From Blastocladiella emersonii ATCC 22665 (Eukaryota; Blastocladiomycota; Blastocladiomycetes; Blastocladiales; Blastocladiaceae), in contig JANHCV010000004.1 of the NCBI GenBank assembly GCA_025594325.1, forward strand, positions 434,001 to 498,000: a DNA stretch of 64,000 bases, read 5' to 3'. Position 1 is the stretch's first letter. Each line of letters begins with the position of its first letter. The notes under the pieces were generated by a model. The model did not search any database, had not been told where the DNA came from, and saw only the letters and a list, made by a program, of their open reading frames with translations. Of this stretch, positions 1 through 12,300 are shown piece by piece. The translations under genes were made by a program, and so were the position numbers.

Positions 1-1093
1 CGGCTTCCAGGTCATCATCTTCTTCCTCAAGCGCGAGTGGCAGATGATCGGCTGGATGCTCATCTACATCATCGCCATCCCCGTCTTCTCCGGCATGATC
101 CCGATTTACTCGGTACGATTCTCATCTTTTTTTTCTCGCCCGTCCTCCGCATCGCACGCTTGTCGCGACCTACACCGTCCCCGCGGTCTACTTCCCTACC
201 CTCTCTCGCATTCCCTGTTCCCTCCGCCGTCCCCACGCTCGCCCCGGTCCTCGCACTCGTCGCCGTCCATCGCCGTCCATCGCCGCATTTTCTTTCGCCC
301 GTCCTCGACCTCGCGGCCGGGAGTGACGTCACTGTGGCGCGGGTGAGTCACTGGTCGGGGTGACTTCAACTTCGCGAACTTTTCACTTCTCTCGACTCCC
401 CCGACCTCCCCTCGCACGCTACTAACACTCTACTACCCTCCCGTATAGTTCTGGAGGCAAGACGACGCCTCTTGGGGCTCGACGCGCATTGTCGTTGGCG
501 CGGACGGCAAGAAGATCGCAGTGGCCGCCGACTCCGCCGAGAAATTCGACATTTCCATGATCCCGCACCGCCGCTGGTCCGAGTACGAGTCCGAGGTGCT
601 GCACGAGGGCGCCGCGCGCCACCCGATGGAGGGCTCGCAGTACGGCAGCGGCGACGACCTGTATTTCGACTCGCGTTCGGCCGGTTCGGCCGCGGGCGGC
701 GCTGGCGGCGTGTTCCGCCGGTCGACGGTCCAGTCGTCGGCGACGTTCGGCGGCATGAGCGCGGCCACGTTCGGCAACGCCGCCGCGGGTGCCGAGGACC
801 TCAAGCGCAACAACACGACGCGCACCACGGGCATGGACTCGATCCTCCAGCTGTACCTGCCGCAGACGCCGCCGCCGGCGGCCGTCGGCAGCGGTGCCGC
901 GGCGACGGGCTTCCCGACCGACGCCGAGATCTACGCCGAGGTGCAGCGCATCCTCGCGACGGCCAACCTCATGACGGTCACCAAGAAGCAGGTCCGCGAC
1001 GAGGTGTCGGCGCTCTTCAACGTCGACCTCACGCCGCGCAAGGACTTTATCAACCAGTGCATCGCCGATGTCCTGTCGTCCGGCCAGCAGTAG
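1..1093 (+). CDS. Chitin synthase, C-terminal part (5' end outside window)
   Basis: Chitin synthase polymerises UDP-GlcNAc into chitin at the plasma membrane. Only the C-terminal end is here, in two exons (1-112 in frame from base 2, and 449-1093) split by an intron 113-448 with donor GTACGA, a TACTAAC branch site near 420 and acceptor TAG. The first exon encodes a hydrophobic helix (IIFFLKREW then [21 protein letters not shown]). The second opens with [13 protein letters not shown], matching the FWxxDDFSWGxTR motif that follows the last transmembrane cluster in fungal chitin synthases. A low-complexity linker follows, then a C-terminal DEK_C domain (from [15 protein letters not shown] to the end), typical of the class V/VII enzymes that often carry a myosin head. 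The N-terminal and catalytic parts are not visible, so the class is inferred. Confidence 0.93.
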
Positions 1094-1235
1094 TTTGCGA
1101 GGCGAGCCGTGTCTCACCCGCTTGCGCTCTCTCCCCCGTTGTTTCGTTCTCTCTCCCGTTCATCCCTCCCTCCATTCTGTAGTCCAATATAGCACGTCGC
1201 ATCCTCTGTTCACTCTACTCCCTCTGTGTCGCTCT

Positions 1236-2269
1236 CGACTTTGTGCGCGTTCGCCCACGAGCACTAGCTCGCTCGGCCACGACTCCCAGCCTGGCCCAAC
1301 TGCTGCTCACTGCGGCGAGTGGGCCGACCTCGCCTATGACCAAGTTCCCTTGCTGCGACTGCGCCTCGTGGGCAGCGCGACCGCACTTCCGCTCTCAACA
1401 CAAGTCGACCTCCCGCTTCGATCATGGATACACTTGATGCAAAGTACTCGATCTTTGGACACGCGTGAGGCGCCGCGTGGCGTTGGCGAGCGCCGTCGCG
1501 CGACGGCGGCCCAGGCGTCCGACCTCGCTCGCCCGCCCGCCCGCCGTCTTACGCGATCCGATATATCGGCCAGGACAAACGGGCGCAGCGTTCCATTTGA
1601 ATGAACGTGACAACATAACTGATGCGGAGGATATGAATCTCAGCCGCCACCACGGTCTTGGAGGTGACCATGGCCGTGGTGGCCACGATGGCCATCGTCG
1701 CGATAGGTGGTACGCTTGTAAATTCCACTTACAGGCACGTCTGCGGGTTTTTTTTTTGAGGGCAAGATCTTGCCTCGTAAGCAAGTGGACTGGCCGTAAC
1801 TCAAACCGAAAAACGGTGCGGGTTGGACTTGATGAAGTTCTCGCGCGCCATCTCCAAGTGTGAACGCCGCCCGTGAACAATGCTAATGTAGCTTTGCTTG
1901 TGGTGTGCTGAGATACTCGCGGTAACGGCGAATGAAGATCGTGAGGTCGGTGGGCGCTCAGAGAGCAGTGACGGCGGGCGGGCGAGCGAGGTCGGACGCC
2001 TGGGCCGCCGTCGCGCGACGGCGCTCGCCAACGCCACGCGGCGCCTCACGCGTGTCCAAAGATCGAGTACTTTGCATCAAGTGTATCCATGATCGAAGCG
2101 GGAGGTCGATTTGTGTTGAGAGCGGAAGTGCGGTCGCGCTGCCCACGAGGCGCAGTCGCAGCAAGGGAACTTGGTCACAGGCGAGGTCGGCCCACTCGCC
2201 GCAGTGAGCAGCAGTGGGGGAGTCGTGGCCGAGCGAGCTCGTGCTCGTGGGCGAACGTGTGCAAGGTCG
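1236..2269. mobile_element. Foldback element: about 300-bp inverted arms around a 421-bp core
   Basis: The arm at 1236-1548 is repeated in reverse complement at 1970-2269, with high identity and a few small indels (for example an extra CCCAGCCTGGC-like stretch in the left arm near 1285). Both arms encode the same amino-acid shadow on opposite strands. The core, 1549-1969, has a T-run, an internal palindrome around CCATGGCCGTGG and no transposase. The layout resembles a foldback/MITE-type non-autonomous element, or a local inverted duplication. I did not find clear target-site duplications. Confidence 0.75.
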
Positions 2270-2685
2270 ATGCTGTCTCGTTTTCACCGTCTTGAGCTGT
2301 CCCTAACAAAATCAAGCGCGAGGCTTCATCTGCTTTGGCCAGCGGATTTTGCAACGGTCTCGCCGAGCTGCGCCCCGGACGCAACCAGGTTCGCGCTCTA
2401 TCGCCGCCAGGCTGCTCGGACCCCTGCACCCAACGCTACCGACGCTGCACAGGCCCGCGAGCCGGGCAGGGATGACGCGACGATCAAAACACGTGTGTGG
2501 CGTAGCGTTAATCCTGCATCCCGCTTCGCCGCGACCGGTCCTCGCCGTGTCAAGTCAATCATCTCATCGCTGTTCCCCGCTAAGGAATGGGAAATGACTA
2601 ATGGCTACAGTCGCCGGTATCGTCCTGACACGCTTCGCGGGCCGCGTCACAATCTTGCTCGAGCAGCTGATTATGCTGCCGTTCA

Positions 2686-2709
2686 CGCATTCGCATTCGC
2701 ATTCGCATC
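2686..2709. repeat. Hexamer microsatellite (CGCATT)n
   Basis: About four tandem copies of CGCATT are readable. The tract lies outside any gene I can support. Confidence 0.8.
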
Positions 2710-3093
2710 CCAGCGATCAAGAGGTTGTCGCGAGCTTGCTGTATCAGAGATCATCACCGACACGACGCACTGGTTGCCTCGATGCCCAGCAAGTGTCAAG
2801 GAGCGATATATCAAGAGGCTGCAAAGTCTAATGCAACATGTTGGAGACCGGCGGAGCGAGCGCGAAGTCGCGTCGCTCCTGCAGCGAGAGATGTTGCGCC
2901 AGCCGACTCTGACCAAGCCCGCGCGCGATCTCTCAACTGCTGGCAGCGAAACCCGCAGCGGGCATGTGCGCAGCGTGCAACCGCTCCCCACCGTATACGC
3001 GTCGCGCCCATCACTCCTGATGCATGACTTGGGGCCACACAATCATCTAAGCAAACGCAACACATGTTCAACGAACGAATAGGTTGCGCACGC

Positions 3094-3821
3094 TCAGAGC
3101 TTGGGCGCCGGCCGCTGCTTGGACGCGAATGCGCCGCCAACAAACTTGGTGTGGCGGCCCGATGCGACGAGCGCGCCGGTGCTCGCGACCACGAGCTGAG
3201 CGCGCGTGAAGGCGAGGTTGGCGCCGACGCGCTCGACCTCGGCGAAGATGTGCACGGTCTGGCCGACCTGCGCCGGGTTCACGTACGACACGGAGAGCTC
3301 GGCCGACATGCCGCTCGTCGGGTGGCCTGCGCGGTGTACAGTCAGCGGTTGACGCGAGTGAAGGGTGGACCAGAGCGAAGCGGTTGACGCGAGTGAAGGG
3401 TGGACCAGAGCGAAGCGTCGTACCCGCCTCGCTGACAGCGATGCTCGTCACCACGTCGACCAGAGTCGCAGCTACGCCGCCGTGGAGCGTGTGCCACGAG
3501 TTCTGTTTTCACACGCGCGTGGCTCGTCAGCCGACACGCGGGAGGCGCGACGCGGGCGTGGGAACGCGCACCGTGTGCTCCGGCTTGACGACGAGCTCCG
3601 CGACCAGCGTGGCCTTGCTGGCGTCGAAGCCGAGGTACTTGAGCTGTTGCGAGCGGTCAGCATCTCGCGGCTCACGAGGATGCGTCGCAGCAGCATACGT
3701 CTTTCAGGGCGTGGTGGTTGAACCCGTTCTGCCCGACAAAGGCGGCCAGCGCGTCGGCGTGCTGAAGGGGCTCGAGCGTGTAGTCGGCGACCTTGGGCGT
3801 GGGAATAGCAAGAATCGGCAT
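3094..3821 (-). CDS. 4HBT hotdog-fold acyl-CoA thioesterase (ACOT13/THEM2-like)
   Basis: Predicted to hydrolyse acyl-CoA thioesters to fatty acid and CoA. Four exons, read on the minus strand: 3699-3821, 3572-3643, 3424-3502 and 3094-3326. They give 168 residues, about the length of ACOT13. The junctions keep frame: GFNHHALKD joins LKYLGFDAS, then PEHT joins NSWHTLHGG. The signature NSWHTLHGGVAATLVD carries the Asn, His-Gly-Gly and Asp that form the hotdog active site in this family. It is followed by SGMSAELSVSYVNPA and the second beta-sheet half ending FVGGAFASKQRPAPKL. The third intron (3327-3423) contains an exact 35-bp tandem duplication. The gene is convergent with the chitin synthase. 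Substrate chain length and location (mitochondrion or cytosol) cannot be read here; no clear targeting peptide is seen. Confidence 0.88.
3345..3414. repeat. 35-bp perfect tandem duplication inside thioesterase intron 3
   Basis: The unit starting GCGGTTGACGCGAGTGAAGG occurs at 3345-3379 and again at 3380-3414. It lies wholly inside the intron 3327-3423, so it does not affect the coding frame. Confidence 0.9.
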
Positions 3822-6699
3822 GGTGAATCTCTAGCAGATGCAGCAATACATGGGCTCACAGAGCGGCGGTCGAGGGAGAGAGCGAGGACCGCGCGCGGGC
3901 GGCCGAGCCGAGAAAGCCGAGCGGCGCCGCCGACGTGCTGCGAACTGCCGCAGCCCCCGCTCCCTTCGCGACGAGCTCCCCCTCCACGCTCGCGCTCTCG
4001 GACGTGATAGCTTGATGCAAACATGTATACTGCCGCATGTAATCGGTCTCGCGGCGCCTTGCCTCGGGAACCGGGTGTGTCCCAGCTCGCTGTCCCTCGA
4101 GGGCACGTTTGTTCGAGGACCCGGTCCCGCTTCGTGGCAAGCGCTTCGGAGAGACCTTGTTGTAACAAGGACAGTCTTCGAGGACGCGCTGCGTCACAGC
4201 GTGATGCGTTACAGCTCGAAACCGCTGCGTATCCTGAACGACGCGGTACTCGTCGCCGCGCGGGTCGAGACCTCGGTTATCTGGGAAAGGAGCCCTCCTT
4301 CAAGCGCTCGCTTCTCCTGGCGCTTCCAGTTTGGAAAACTCACAACAGCGCGTCCGCCCGCAGTGAGAGGAACCCGCAACGGCCGCTCTGGCTCGCATTT
4401 TCGTGCGGGTCGGATCGGTGTTTCGTGCTGAACGACGCCGGCCAAGCGCGACGCGGTGCGATAGCGATGACAGGGAGCCACACAGACGTGAACATAAACG
4501 GCGACGCGCGCGAAACCACTGGCCCGTTGCCGCGGAAGCACGACGGCACCGCCGGCGAGGCGGTCGAGGAATTCGTCGCACGCTGGACGAGTGGGAGCGC
4601 ATGCCACGGGCTGCCGGTTGGGGTTACGCTGACATGGTCTTGCTGGATACCTGTCGCTGGGTCGAAGGAGCTGCGGCACGGCCGGCGAAGCCGATCGCAC
4701 GGCCGCGACGGAATCACGGAGCGACGAGCCAGACGTCCCCGTGCCTGGAACGACGGTTCTCCAGCATGCTGGTGTCTGTCGCTACCCGATATCACGTCGC
4801 GGACGGCACGATACTGGGCCGTCGAGCGCGTGTGCGTTGGGACCGTCCGAGGGGTCGCGGCCATCACGGGCTGCATCGCGTAGGGCAGGCCTCGGCGGAG
4901 GCAGCGCTCATCGAACGCAGATGAAAGCGAGCTGGTGTTCTTCCAAGGTTGGCGCAGGGGATCGATGGGACCTGAACGGAGGATAGGCGCGCGAATCAGG
5001 AGCGTGAATCAAGAGAAGTTCTGGGGTGCGCGCCTCGGAATGGGAGTCAAGGAGTCGCGCTTGGGGTGGCGGTCCCAGATGCAGCACGCAGCTGTTGGCG
5101 GCCCCCGCGTTCGCGTGCGCCTGGATCCAATCGCGGGAGTGACCATGAGGGACGCGCGATCGCGCTCCGGACTACCCGCGGGCGCTCGCGGAGTGAAGTG
5201 CAATGCGCTCACGTCGTCCGCCTCGATGGTTAGCCTACAGCAGCAGGTCGCGGCAGCAAGACCTATATGAGAATGCTGTGATTGTGTTGTACTAGCAGCG
5301 ATAGCGGTGGAGCCATGAGACCAGCAGACTGCTCGATGGCCACTAGAGGAACCTGCTGGCCTGAGCGCGCGGTCAGCATTCCTGTGAACGTTCGCGGGTC
5401 ATGCATGATCTGGCGCGGTGCCCAATCAGCACAGCGAGAACTCCGATCGAGCCACTCGGAAGGTGAGCGCAAGGCGAGCGGCGACGCGCTGCGCCACGCG
5501 GGCACGGCAACATGTGATGGCCGCGGCTCCGAGTCCCACCGCACCTCCCGCCAAGCAACGACCGAGGTCTCCCCTCCCGCTCTCTTGTATCGCGGCCGGC
5601 TTCCATGTATCTGCAATCTGGCACTCCCTGCAATGACCTTCAAACCATGAACTCATTCCGCCAAGCTGGTCCCATCGACGCCGCGGACCAACTCGCGGTC
5701 GGCGCTCTCCCCCGCCGATCGAAGCGGCCGTGGCCTGCCCTTTGCACCGGACCGTGTGCTTTACGAGATAACGTATAGCGTGTGAGAGTTTGACCATTGA
5801 GTGGTCTTGAGGGCCGTTCGTGCAGAGTCGTGTACATGCGCCAGGTTGTGTGTCGTCCGCCAAGTGCCTGCCCGAGCTATCGGCGCGATTGCGAGCTCGA
5901 TACTTGCTTTGCCCGCTCGATGCCAGCATAGGTTCCGACGCGTCGCTCGCTGCCCTTTGCGGTCAACACTAACTCGTGCGTCGAGCCGCCGTCGCGTTCC
6001 TTGCGTCGACCCTGCACTGGTCGCAGCGGTGATGCCGTACAGTCGGTCAAACGATGGCTCGAACCCGCTGAGTGGGCGCCCGAGGAGGGTGCCCTGTCCC
6101 GCGTCATCGACCGCGGCTGACCCGGCGTGCGGCGTGTGCAACGTCGGGCTGCTGCGCGTCGGCGCGCGCAAGTGCGAGGACGGGCTGCTGCGCGTCGGCG
6201 CGCCAACCACGTCGCCCACGTCGTCGTCTTGCATTTGCTGAATGCACGGCCGCCGTTCATGCAAACGGTCAAGCTGTTCGCGAGATATGCGGACCGCACG
6301 CACGCGAGTTGGTTGCGAACTGGCAGTAGACGCGGGCTTCGTACTGATTAAGCTGTGCTTGATGTCGAGCGCAGAGCTGGTCAGTAGCACCACTAGCACG
6401 CGGACACGGCCGGACGTGGTCCTCCTCACGACAGATGCAGAGTGCAACGTTGCGCAGTCATTGGACGGCGGGATCGTGGAAAGCGACGGTGATCCCGCGA
6501 GATGGCAAGCGAGTAAATTGAAGCTTTCTCACCTTGAAGTCGTCCGACTTGATGGTAAATCCGGGTTGGACGCGATCGTATCACCTTCAGGAGCGCGATG
6601 CGCCACACGGGAGCCGCAGCCGCTGGACCCGGCGCCATTTTCTCACTCGCTACTTACTCTTGGTTCGCAAAGAAACAGCTGGATATACATTGTTCATCG
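3822..6699. other. Long interval without a supportable gene
   Basis: Open frames here show no family motifs, no consistent codon bias and no plausible splice chains. A partial 36-bp tandem repeat (unit starting CGGGCTGCTGCGCGTCGGCG) occurs at 6145-6203. The interval may hold regulatory DNA for the thioesterase (start at 3821) and decayed sequence. Confidence 0.5.
6145..6203. repeat. Partial tandem repeat, 36-bp period
   Basis: One full unit at 6145-6180 is followed by a 23-bp partial copy at 6181-6203, with near-exact identity. It lies in a gene-free interval. Confidence 0.75.
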
Positions 6700-9375
6700 T
6701 CATGACGTTCTCGCCTTGCGCAGCCCACCGACCGGTTCCCCTGCTCCGTGATCGCTCGCGTCCGCGAACCACATGACGGCGCCGCTGCCCGTCTCCGGCT
6801 CGCTGCCCGCGGTGGACTCGCGGCGGCTGTCCGCAGCACTGCCGAGCGCGCCACGCAAGCTGGAACGACTTGGAGGCCGCAGCGACCGCGATGCCGACGC
6901 TGACGATCCGAGGTATGGGTGGAACCGCGCGGCGGACGCGAACGACTCGCGGTCGCAGCGGGTTGATGAAGCCGCGGAGTTGGGCGAGGACGGAAAGAAA
7001 ATCGGCGAGGATACTGCGGGGAGTAGCGGAGCTGCGGGCGCGTGGAATGGCAGGGGCGGCGGCGGCGGGAGCAGGTCGAGTAGTGACGGCGCGGGCTCGG
7101 CGTGCGGGGACGCGAGCAGCAGCCACGAGTCAAACCCGTACTGGTCGCCAGAACTCGGCACAAACGACGGAGCGACTGCAGACGCGGTGGCCGAGGAGGC
7201 AATCAACGCCGCGCGCGCATCGGCCAACGCGACGCGCTCGGAGCCGGCGCCCAAGTCCCACGAACGGGGGCGCGCGGCGGCCACATCCGCGGTCCGGTGC
7301 GGTGAAGCGGGTGCGGTTGATGATTGGAACCGGGGCGCGCGGCCGTGCGAGTGTTTGGTGCGACTCGGCTGCACAGGCGCGAGCCCGCCGTACGGCTGCG
7401 GCGCGAGGTGGAGCGCATTGAGCCCGCCCGCGAGACTGGTTCCCGCGCTGCTCGCGGCCGTGTGCTGCGGGTGCCCGAGCGCATAGGCGGCGGATCTCGG
7501 GTCGATGGAGCCGGACCGCGCGCTACGTGATGCATGCGAGCGGGCGCGGTGGAGTCAGCGAGAGGTCGAATCGGAGGGATGGGTGAAGCATGGCAGGGAG
7601 CGGCCCCCGGTCCGATCGCGGCCGTCCGGCCACCGGCGCCGGCACGCGAAAAAGCGGAGTCAAGGGGGCGGCGGGCGGTGGCGGCGACAAGCCCGAAATG
7701 GGGGCATCCGGGACCGCGCACGCGTTCAGCCCGCTGTACGCGCCGTGGCTGGAGAGTGTTCGCGAACGTTCCCCTGCGACCCACACCACGCCGCGATCGC
7801 GGGGCCGCGCACAAGGGACGCTCACGCGAGGGGAACACGCGGAAGCGATCAAGTGAAAGAAACGTACCTCGCGAGCGAATCGGCCGCACTCGTCGGTGCC
7901 GCAGCCGAAAATGCAGGTACCGCGAGCCGGCCAGACGCTGCCGCCGCGTGCGATAGAGACGGCCCGGCGACCACGTCCGCAGCGCGCGCGGGCGACTCTT
8001 CGTTCCGCGACGGCTGCTGGCTCGTCTCGTTCGCAAGCAGCGCGATAGCCGCGAGAATCTCGGAGTCGCCGTTGCCGCCACCCGTCGCATCCCGGTCGGC
8101 GCCCGATGCGTTGCCGTCTGCTTGAACGTTCCACGCGGTAGTCAACGGTCCGCCGAGGGCAAAGAACGTGGCCGGGTCGAGCGGGTTCGACGGCGGCAGA
8201 TCCAGTGTCGCCGCGTGCGGCGCGATGGCCGCCGAGTCCCACAACGAGTTCGCTGCTGCGGGCGGCAGAGCCGCCGTGGGAACGGGTGCGAGTTGGTGGT
8301 ACTGCGCGACCGCCGGCATCGCGTTCGGGTGGTGAAACGGAGCGTGACGCGCGGAACCGGTTGCAGCGTACGCGCCGTTGTGATGATGGAAGTGCACGGC
8401 CGGCGATGACGCGCCGCCCAGATACGCGGGACCCGCACCGTTCGGTACTGACCCGTGGTCGTAGCCGTGCGCGCGCGCGTGCGGGAAGCCGCCGTACGCG
8501 GCCGAGTGAAGGCCGGGCGGCGGCGGCGGAATCAGGGCCGACGGCGGCCACGCGAGCGCGGGCGCGTGAGACTCGCCGGGTGCCTGCATCGTGCTACTGG
8601 GCGCGCCCGCGAACCCGTGCGTCGAGGCCTGCGGCGCCGATGGCGATGGCGGAGGCGGTGCAGCGGGCAAGTCGGCGAGATCCAAGTCGTGCTCGGCCGC
8701 GAGCAGCTCGGTCCAGTGGTCGGAGCCGGGCTCGCCCGACTGCATGGCCATGGTCATCATGACGTCGACATCGGGGTCGTTGCGCTGCGAGAGCAGCCGC
8801 CACGCGCACGACGGCTTGCCCTTGAGGTGTTTGACAAAGTGGTCGCTGGAGGGCACATCTTTCGTGAGATCAGGGCGCGTTCATAGCGGATCAGGGACAG
8901 TCGGCGGAGCGAGGCGGGCGGGCGGGTAGCTTTATAGGACCGCGCAGCTGCAGGGCTGTACTGTCCTCGCTCTGGACAAGTACAGGACAAAGCGACGCGA
9001 CACGAGCAGCAGCGGCGGGAGACGCGCGAGAAAGAAGATGATGATCAACGCACCGGCGGTTCGTGCGCGAGTGGCACGGCGCGGGACACATGAACGGGAG
9101 CGACTCGGGCGCGTGCTGCGTCTGGAAGTGCCGCGCGACGTCGTTGGACCGCTCGCGCTTGCTACACACGCGCGTGCAGCACGACGTCAGTCGGTCATGG
9201 CCGCGAACACGCTCCGGTCCACGTACAAACGCTGGCGGCATCCCGGGACCGGACACGCTGTGAGCCGCTGACGGTCGGCGCGCGACTCGAGGAGCAGGCA
9301 CCCGTCGGGCGTCACGCCGAATACGAGGTGCGGGTACGACGCGTGCAGCGCGAGGAGGGCGTCGCGGACTGGCAT
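6700..9375 (-). CDS. Zinc-finger protein A (paralog of the 13.5-kb gene), Pro/Ala/His-rich tail
   Basis: Not a named family I recognise. Predicted exons on the minus strand: 9227-9375, 9054-9161, 7868-8845, 7722-7748 and 6700-7522, giving 694 residues. After a 45-residue N-terminal module (MPVRDALLALHASYP onward) comes finger 1, CPVPGC joined by splicing to FKRERSNDVARHFQTQH (C-x4-C-x14-H-x4-H). Finger 2 is CPAPCHSRTNRR joined to DHFVKH (C-x3-C-x8-H-x3-H), unusually short. Both fingers are cut by an intron at the same place as in the paralog, which is strong support for the gene. The long tail is rich in Pro, Ala and His with a Leu-rich acidic patch (ELLAAEHDLDLADLP), like an activation region. 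A nuclear DNA-binding regulator is an inference. The last two exons are less certain: without the third splice the frame would end at 7849. A TATA-like box lies at 10109-10114, but the 5' leader is not resolved. Confidence 0.68.
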
Positions 9376-12300
9376 CGATGGTCGCCGCACGTCGCGTTAT
9401 TTGGGAGAGAGAAGGTGCGGACGGGGGTGGCGAGTCGCGTCGCGCCATACACGATCGATGGACATTCACCGCTCGCGGCGCATGGAGATCGCGTCCGCCG
9501 CGGAACAAGTGGTCGTCGGCGAGGGGATGACGCGCAAGTCGGAAGAGGGAGAGCGGGTTTCAGGGCCGCGGGCGGTGCGGAACGAAACCCGATGGTCCGC
9601 GACGGCGACGGCGGCAGCGAGCGAGAGAACAAGGCATTCCGAAGGCGAAGAACGTTTCGATCCCGCGCGGCGGTCGCCACAGGCGCGGGCACATGGACAC
9701 CACCAGCACGAACACGAGAAAAAGAAATCGCACCGCAAAGCGTGGGGCCAGCGCATACAACGAAAAATGGTCGACGGAGCGAGCGCGGACAGAAGCGAGA
9801 GAACACAGAACAAGCGAGCGGTCCGTCAGCACGCACGAACGCAGACGCCGCAGAGCCCGAATGAAGTAGAGGCGTACCGCGACCAAGGCGCTGAGCGCCC
9901 GTGGGCGGCTGGCCCGTCTCGATCGGAGAGCGGCGCGGCATCGCGATACGATACGGTGGCCGCGGCAGGGCGGACAGAGGTCGATTCGATCGGAGGCCGC
10001 GCGAGCAGCGGGATCGAGGAGCAGCCGAGGAGCGGGCGAGAGGGAGCGGGGGCCGGGCGCGACGGGTCGAGGGCAGCGGCGGCAGAAAAGCGAGGTCGCT
10101 TCGATCCACTTATATGGCGCGTCTCAGGACCGACGAGTGAAACAGTAGGACTGGACTGGGCTGGACTGGGCGGGAGAGATCGCAGGGTCGCGAGGCGAAG
10201 AGGCGAGAGAAGGGGCTGCGGCGGCGGGCGGGGCGGGAGGCGCCGAACGCTGGGGCGGGGGAGCGGCCGAGCAACGGGCAAGCGGGGCGAGCCTCCCAAC
10301 CCGAGACGCCCGACCGCCTGGCGGAAAGCTCGGCGGCCCCGATCAGGGTGATCCCGAACCGAACGGACGGCCGAACCAGCACGCACGAGCATTGCGCCAC
10401 ACCAGGTAGCAGTTCGGAACCCAGCTTCGAACCCAGCCGACCCGATCACCTCCCCACCACGACCCCGAAACGCCTTGGGGTTCTCAGCATCGCAATGGAC
10501 TGCATGAGCTGATCTTTCGCTGAAACGACCACGGTTGCAGTGCGAGCGCGGGATTTGTCAGGTGGTTCGCTCTCAAGCTGGATCAGATGAGAGCCGCGTC
10601 AAGGTGAGCCTCGGGTGACGGTGGGTGACAGCACCCGCAGCGTGGGAGCCGCGCGGGCGCGGGAAGCGGGAGGCGATGCGCGTTCTCTTGCGCAGTTGGA
10701 TCAGAGATTTTACTGGCCAGCGACAGGCAAGGGCGAGGGAATGGATGGGCGTGACAGGCCGTGATCGCGACCCCTGCACCGCGTTTGCGGTGCCTGGGCT
10801 AAGCTGGTCCATGAGAAAGCTGGGAAACCCCCGCAAACAAACGCTCCAGTTTTGTGGGAAGTGGATTTTTCGTGCGAGTCTCGCGTTTGATCGCAGGTGT
10901 GATGCGGTTCGCGCCCATCAGCGGTGATCTGGCGCTTGAAAGGGAGGGGCGAAAACGGTGATCAGCTCACCGGTTGCGGCGGTGCCGGCCGGCCATGGCC
11001 GTGGCCGTCGCCCACTCACTGTCACTCACCGCCACCACGGTCACCCACAACACTCTGACTTGACTGCAATTCATTCTCGCGCTTACACTGCTCATTGGCT
11101 TTTCAAAACCATCTTATTCTAAAAGAACATCGCCGGCTATCCAGGCTAGTTGTTTGCAATGGACAATTGGCAGGAGGCACGCTTGATCAAGCGCGTGCGC
11201 AACGTCCGTCCGCTTTTCTGGACGCAGTGATTCACGCAAACACTCCGGCTTTGGCATTGAAAGAACAGCGACAGCCATGGCCGTGACTGTTGCAGTCCAC
11301 AATATCAATCACAGCAGGAGTGGCGCGGGACACGTCAAGTGAGAGGGGATGCACAAGGCCAGCGGGCACGGCATGGAGAGTGAGCGTGTTGAGATCAACG
11401 TCAGTGACATGGAAGCTAATGTCACAAACCTGCAACGGGATCAGCACGACGCCGGCATCATCAGGCGTGACCGGCATACAAACAGTGGAGAACAGGGCCA
11501 CGATGGTGGCGTGAGGTTGGAATCGCACACAGGCGGCTTCCTGGCCATCATAAACGTGGCACACGTGTTCGACAAGTTGGTCAGGACTTGCTGGACTTCG
11601 TCGCATCACATTGAATGAGGGGGACATGTGGCAAAGTCTGGAGATCAAGGAGGGATCAAGGGCACCAGCAGGTTTCTCCACGCCAAGCGCGACAGGGCGC
11701 GCAAGTCTGGCAACGTGTCACCCGCGCACGCCGTCTTGAAGCATCGCGTTGCGCCGCTGCACCGCTGATTCATGACATGGTGAGGGAGTATCAGCTCGGG
11801 TAACGCGGCAACGCGAGCGAGCGAGGTATCGCTCAAGGGCAGCGTATGGCAGACAGATGATCAGGCGCGCGGTGTTGGCCACGCACTCCACAACCATGTT
11901 TCCACCAGCCGCAAGCATGCACCACAGGCCCGCGTGCGTGGTGAACATGTGGCCAATAAACGAGCAGACACGGCGCAATGAAACGCGCGTTTAGTTTAGC
12001 TGAGTACGTTCGCAAACCAAGGGATGAGCGGTGATTGAAACGGTCGCGTTGATCGGGGGTTGGGCAATAACTGGCCGCAAGGCAGCGTTGCAGTGTCAAG
12101 GAGGTCCCGGAACATCACTGATCAGCGCAGCACGCAGAGCGGTGACGGTGATGGTGGTCGGGAGGCGAACAGGCTGGCCGCGCGTCGCTTTGGGCCTCCA
12201 TCACACGCGCCATCACGTCCAGCCCGCTGCTTCCTGCGTCCCTGCGAGCTGCAACCAGACTGGACAACTGACCTTGTAAACGTCAGCAGGGTCTCTCAAC

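Larger units (their letters stand above)
1094..3093. other. Gene-free interval with foldback element
   Basis: No supportable gene lies between the chitin synthase stop and the convergent thioesterase. The interval holds the 3' flank of the synthase, a 1-kb foldback (1236-2269), a T-run near 1750 and a short hexamer microsatellite near 2690. Open frames on either strand have no recognisable domain and look like GC-rich noise. Confidence 0.6.

Noticed and set aside
8930-8936. TATA-like box on the minus strand inside intron 2 of zinc-finger gene A
   Set aside because: No downstream ATG in the protein frame follows it, so an internal promoter is not supported.
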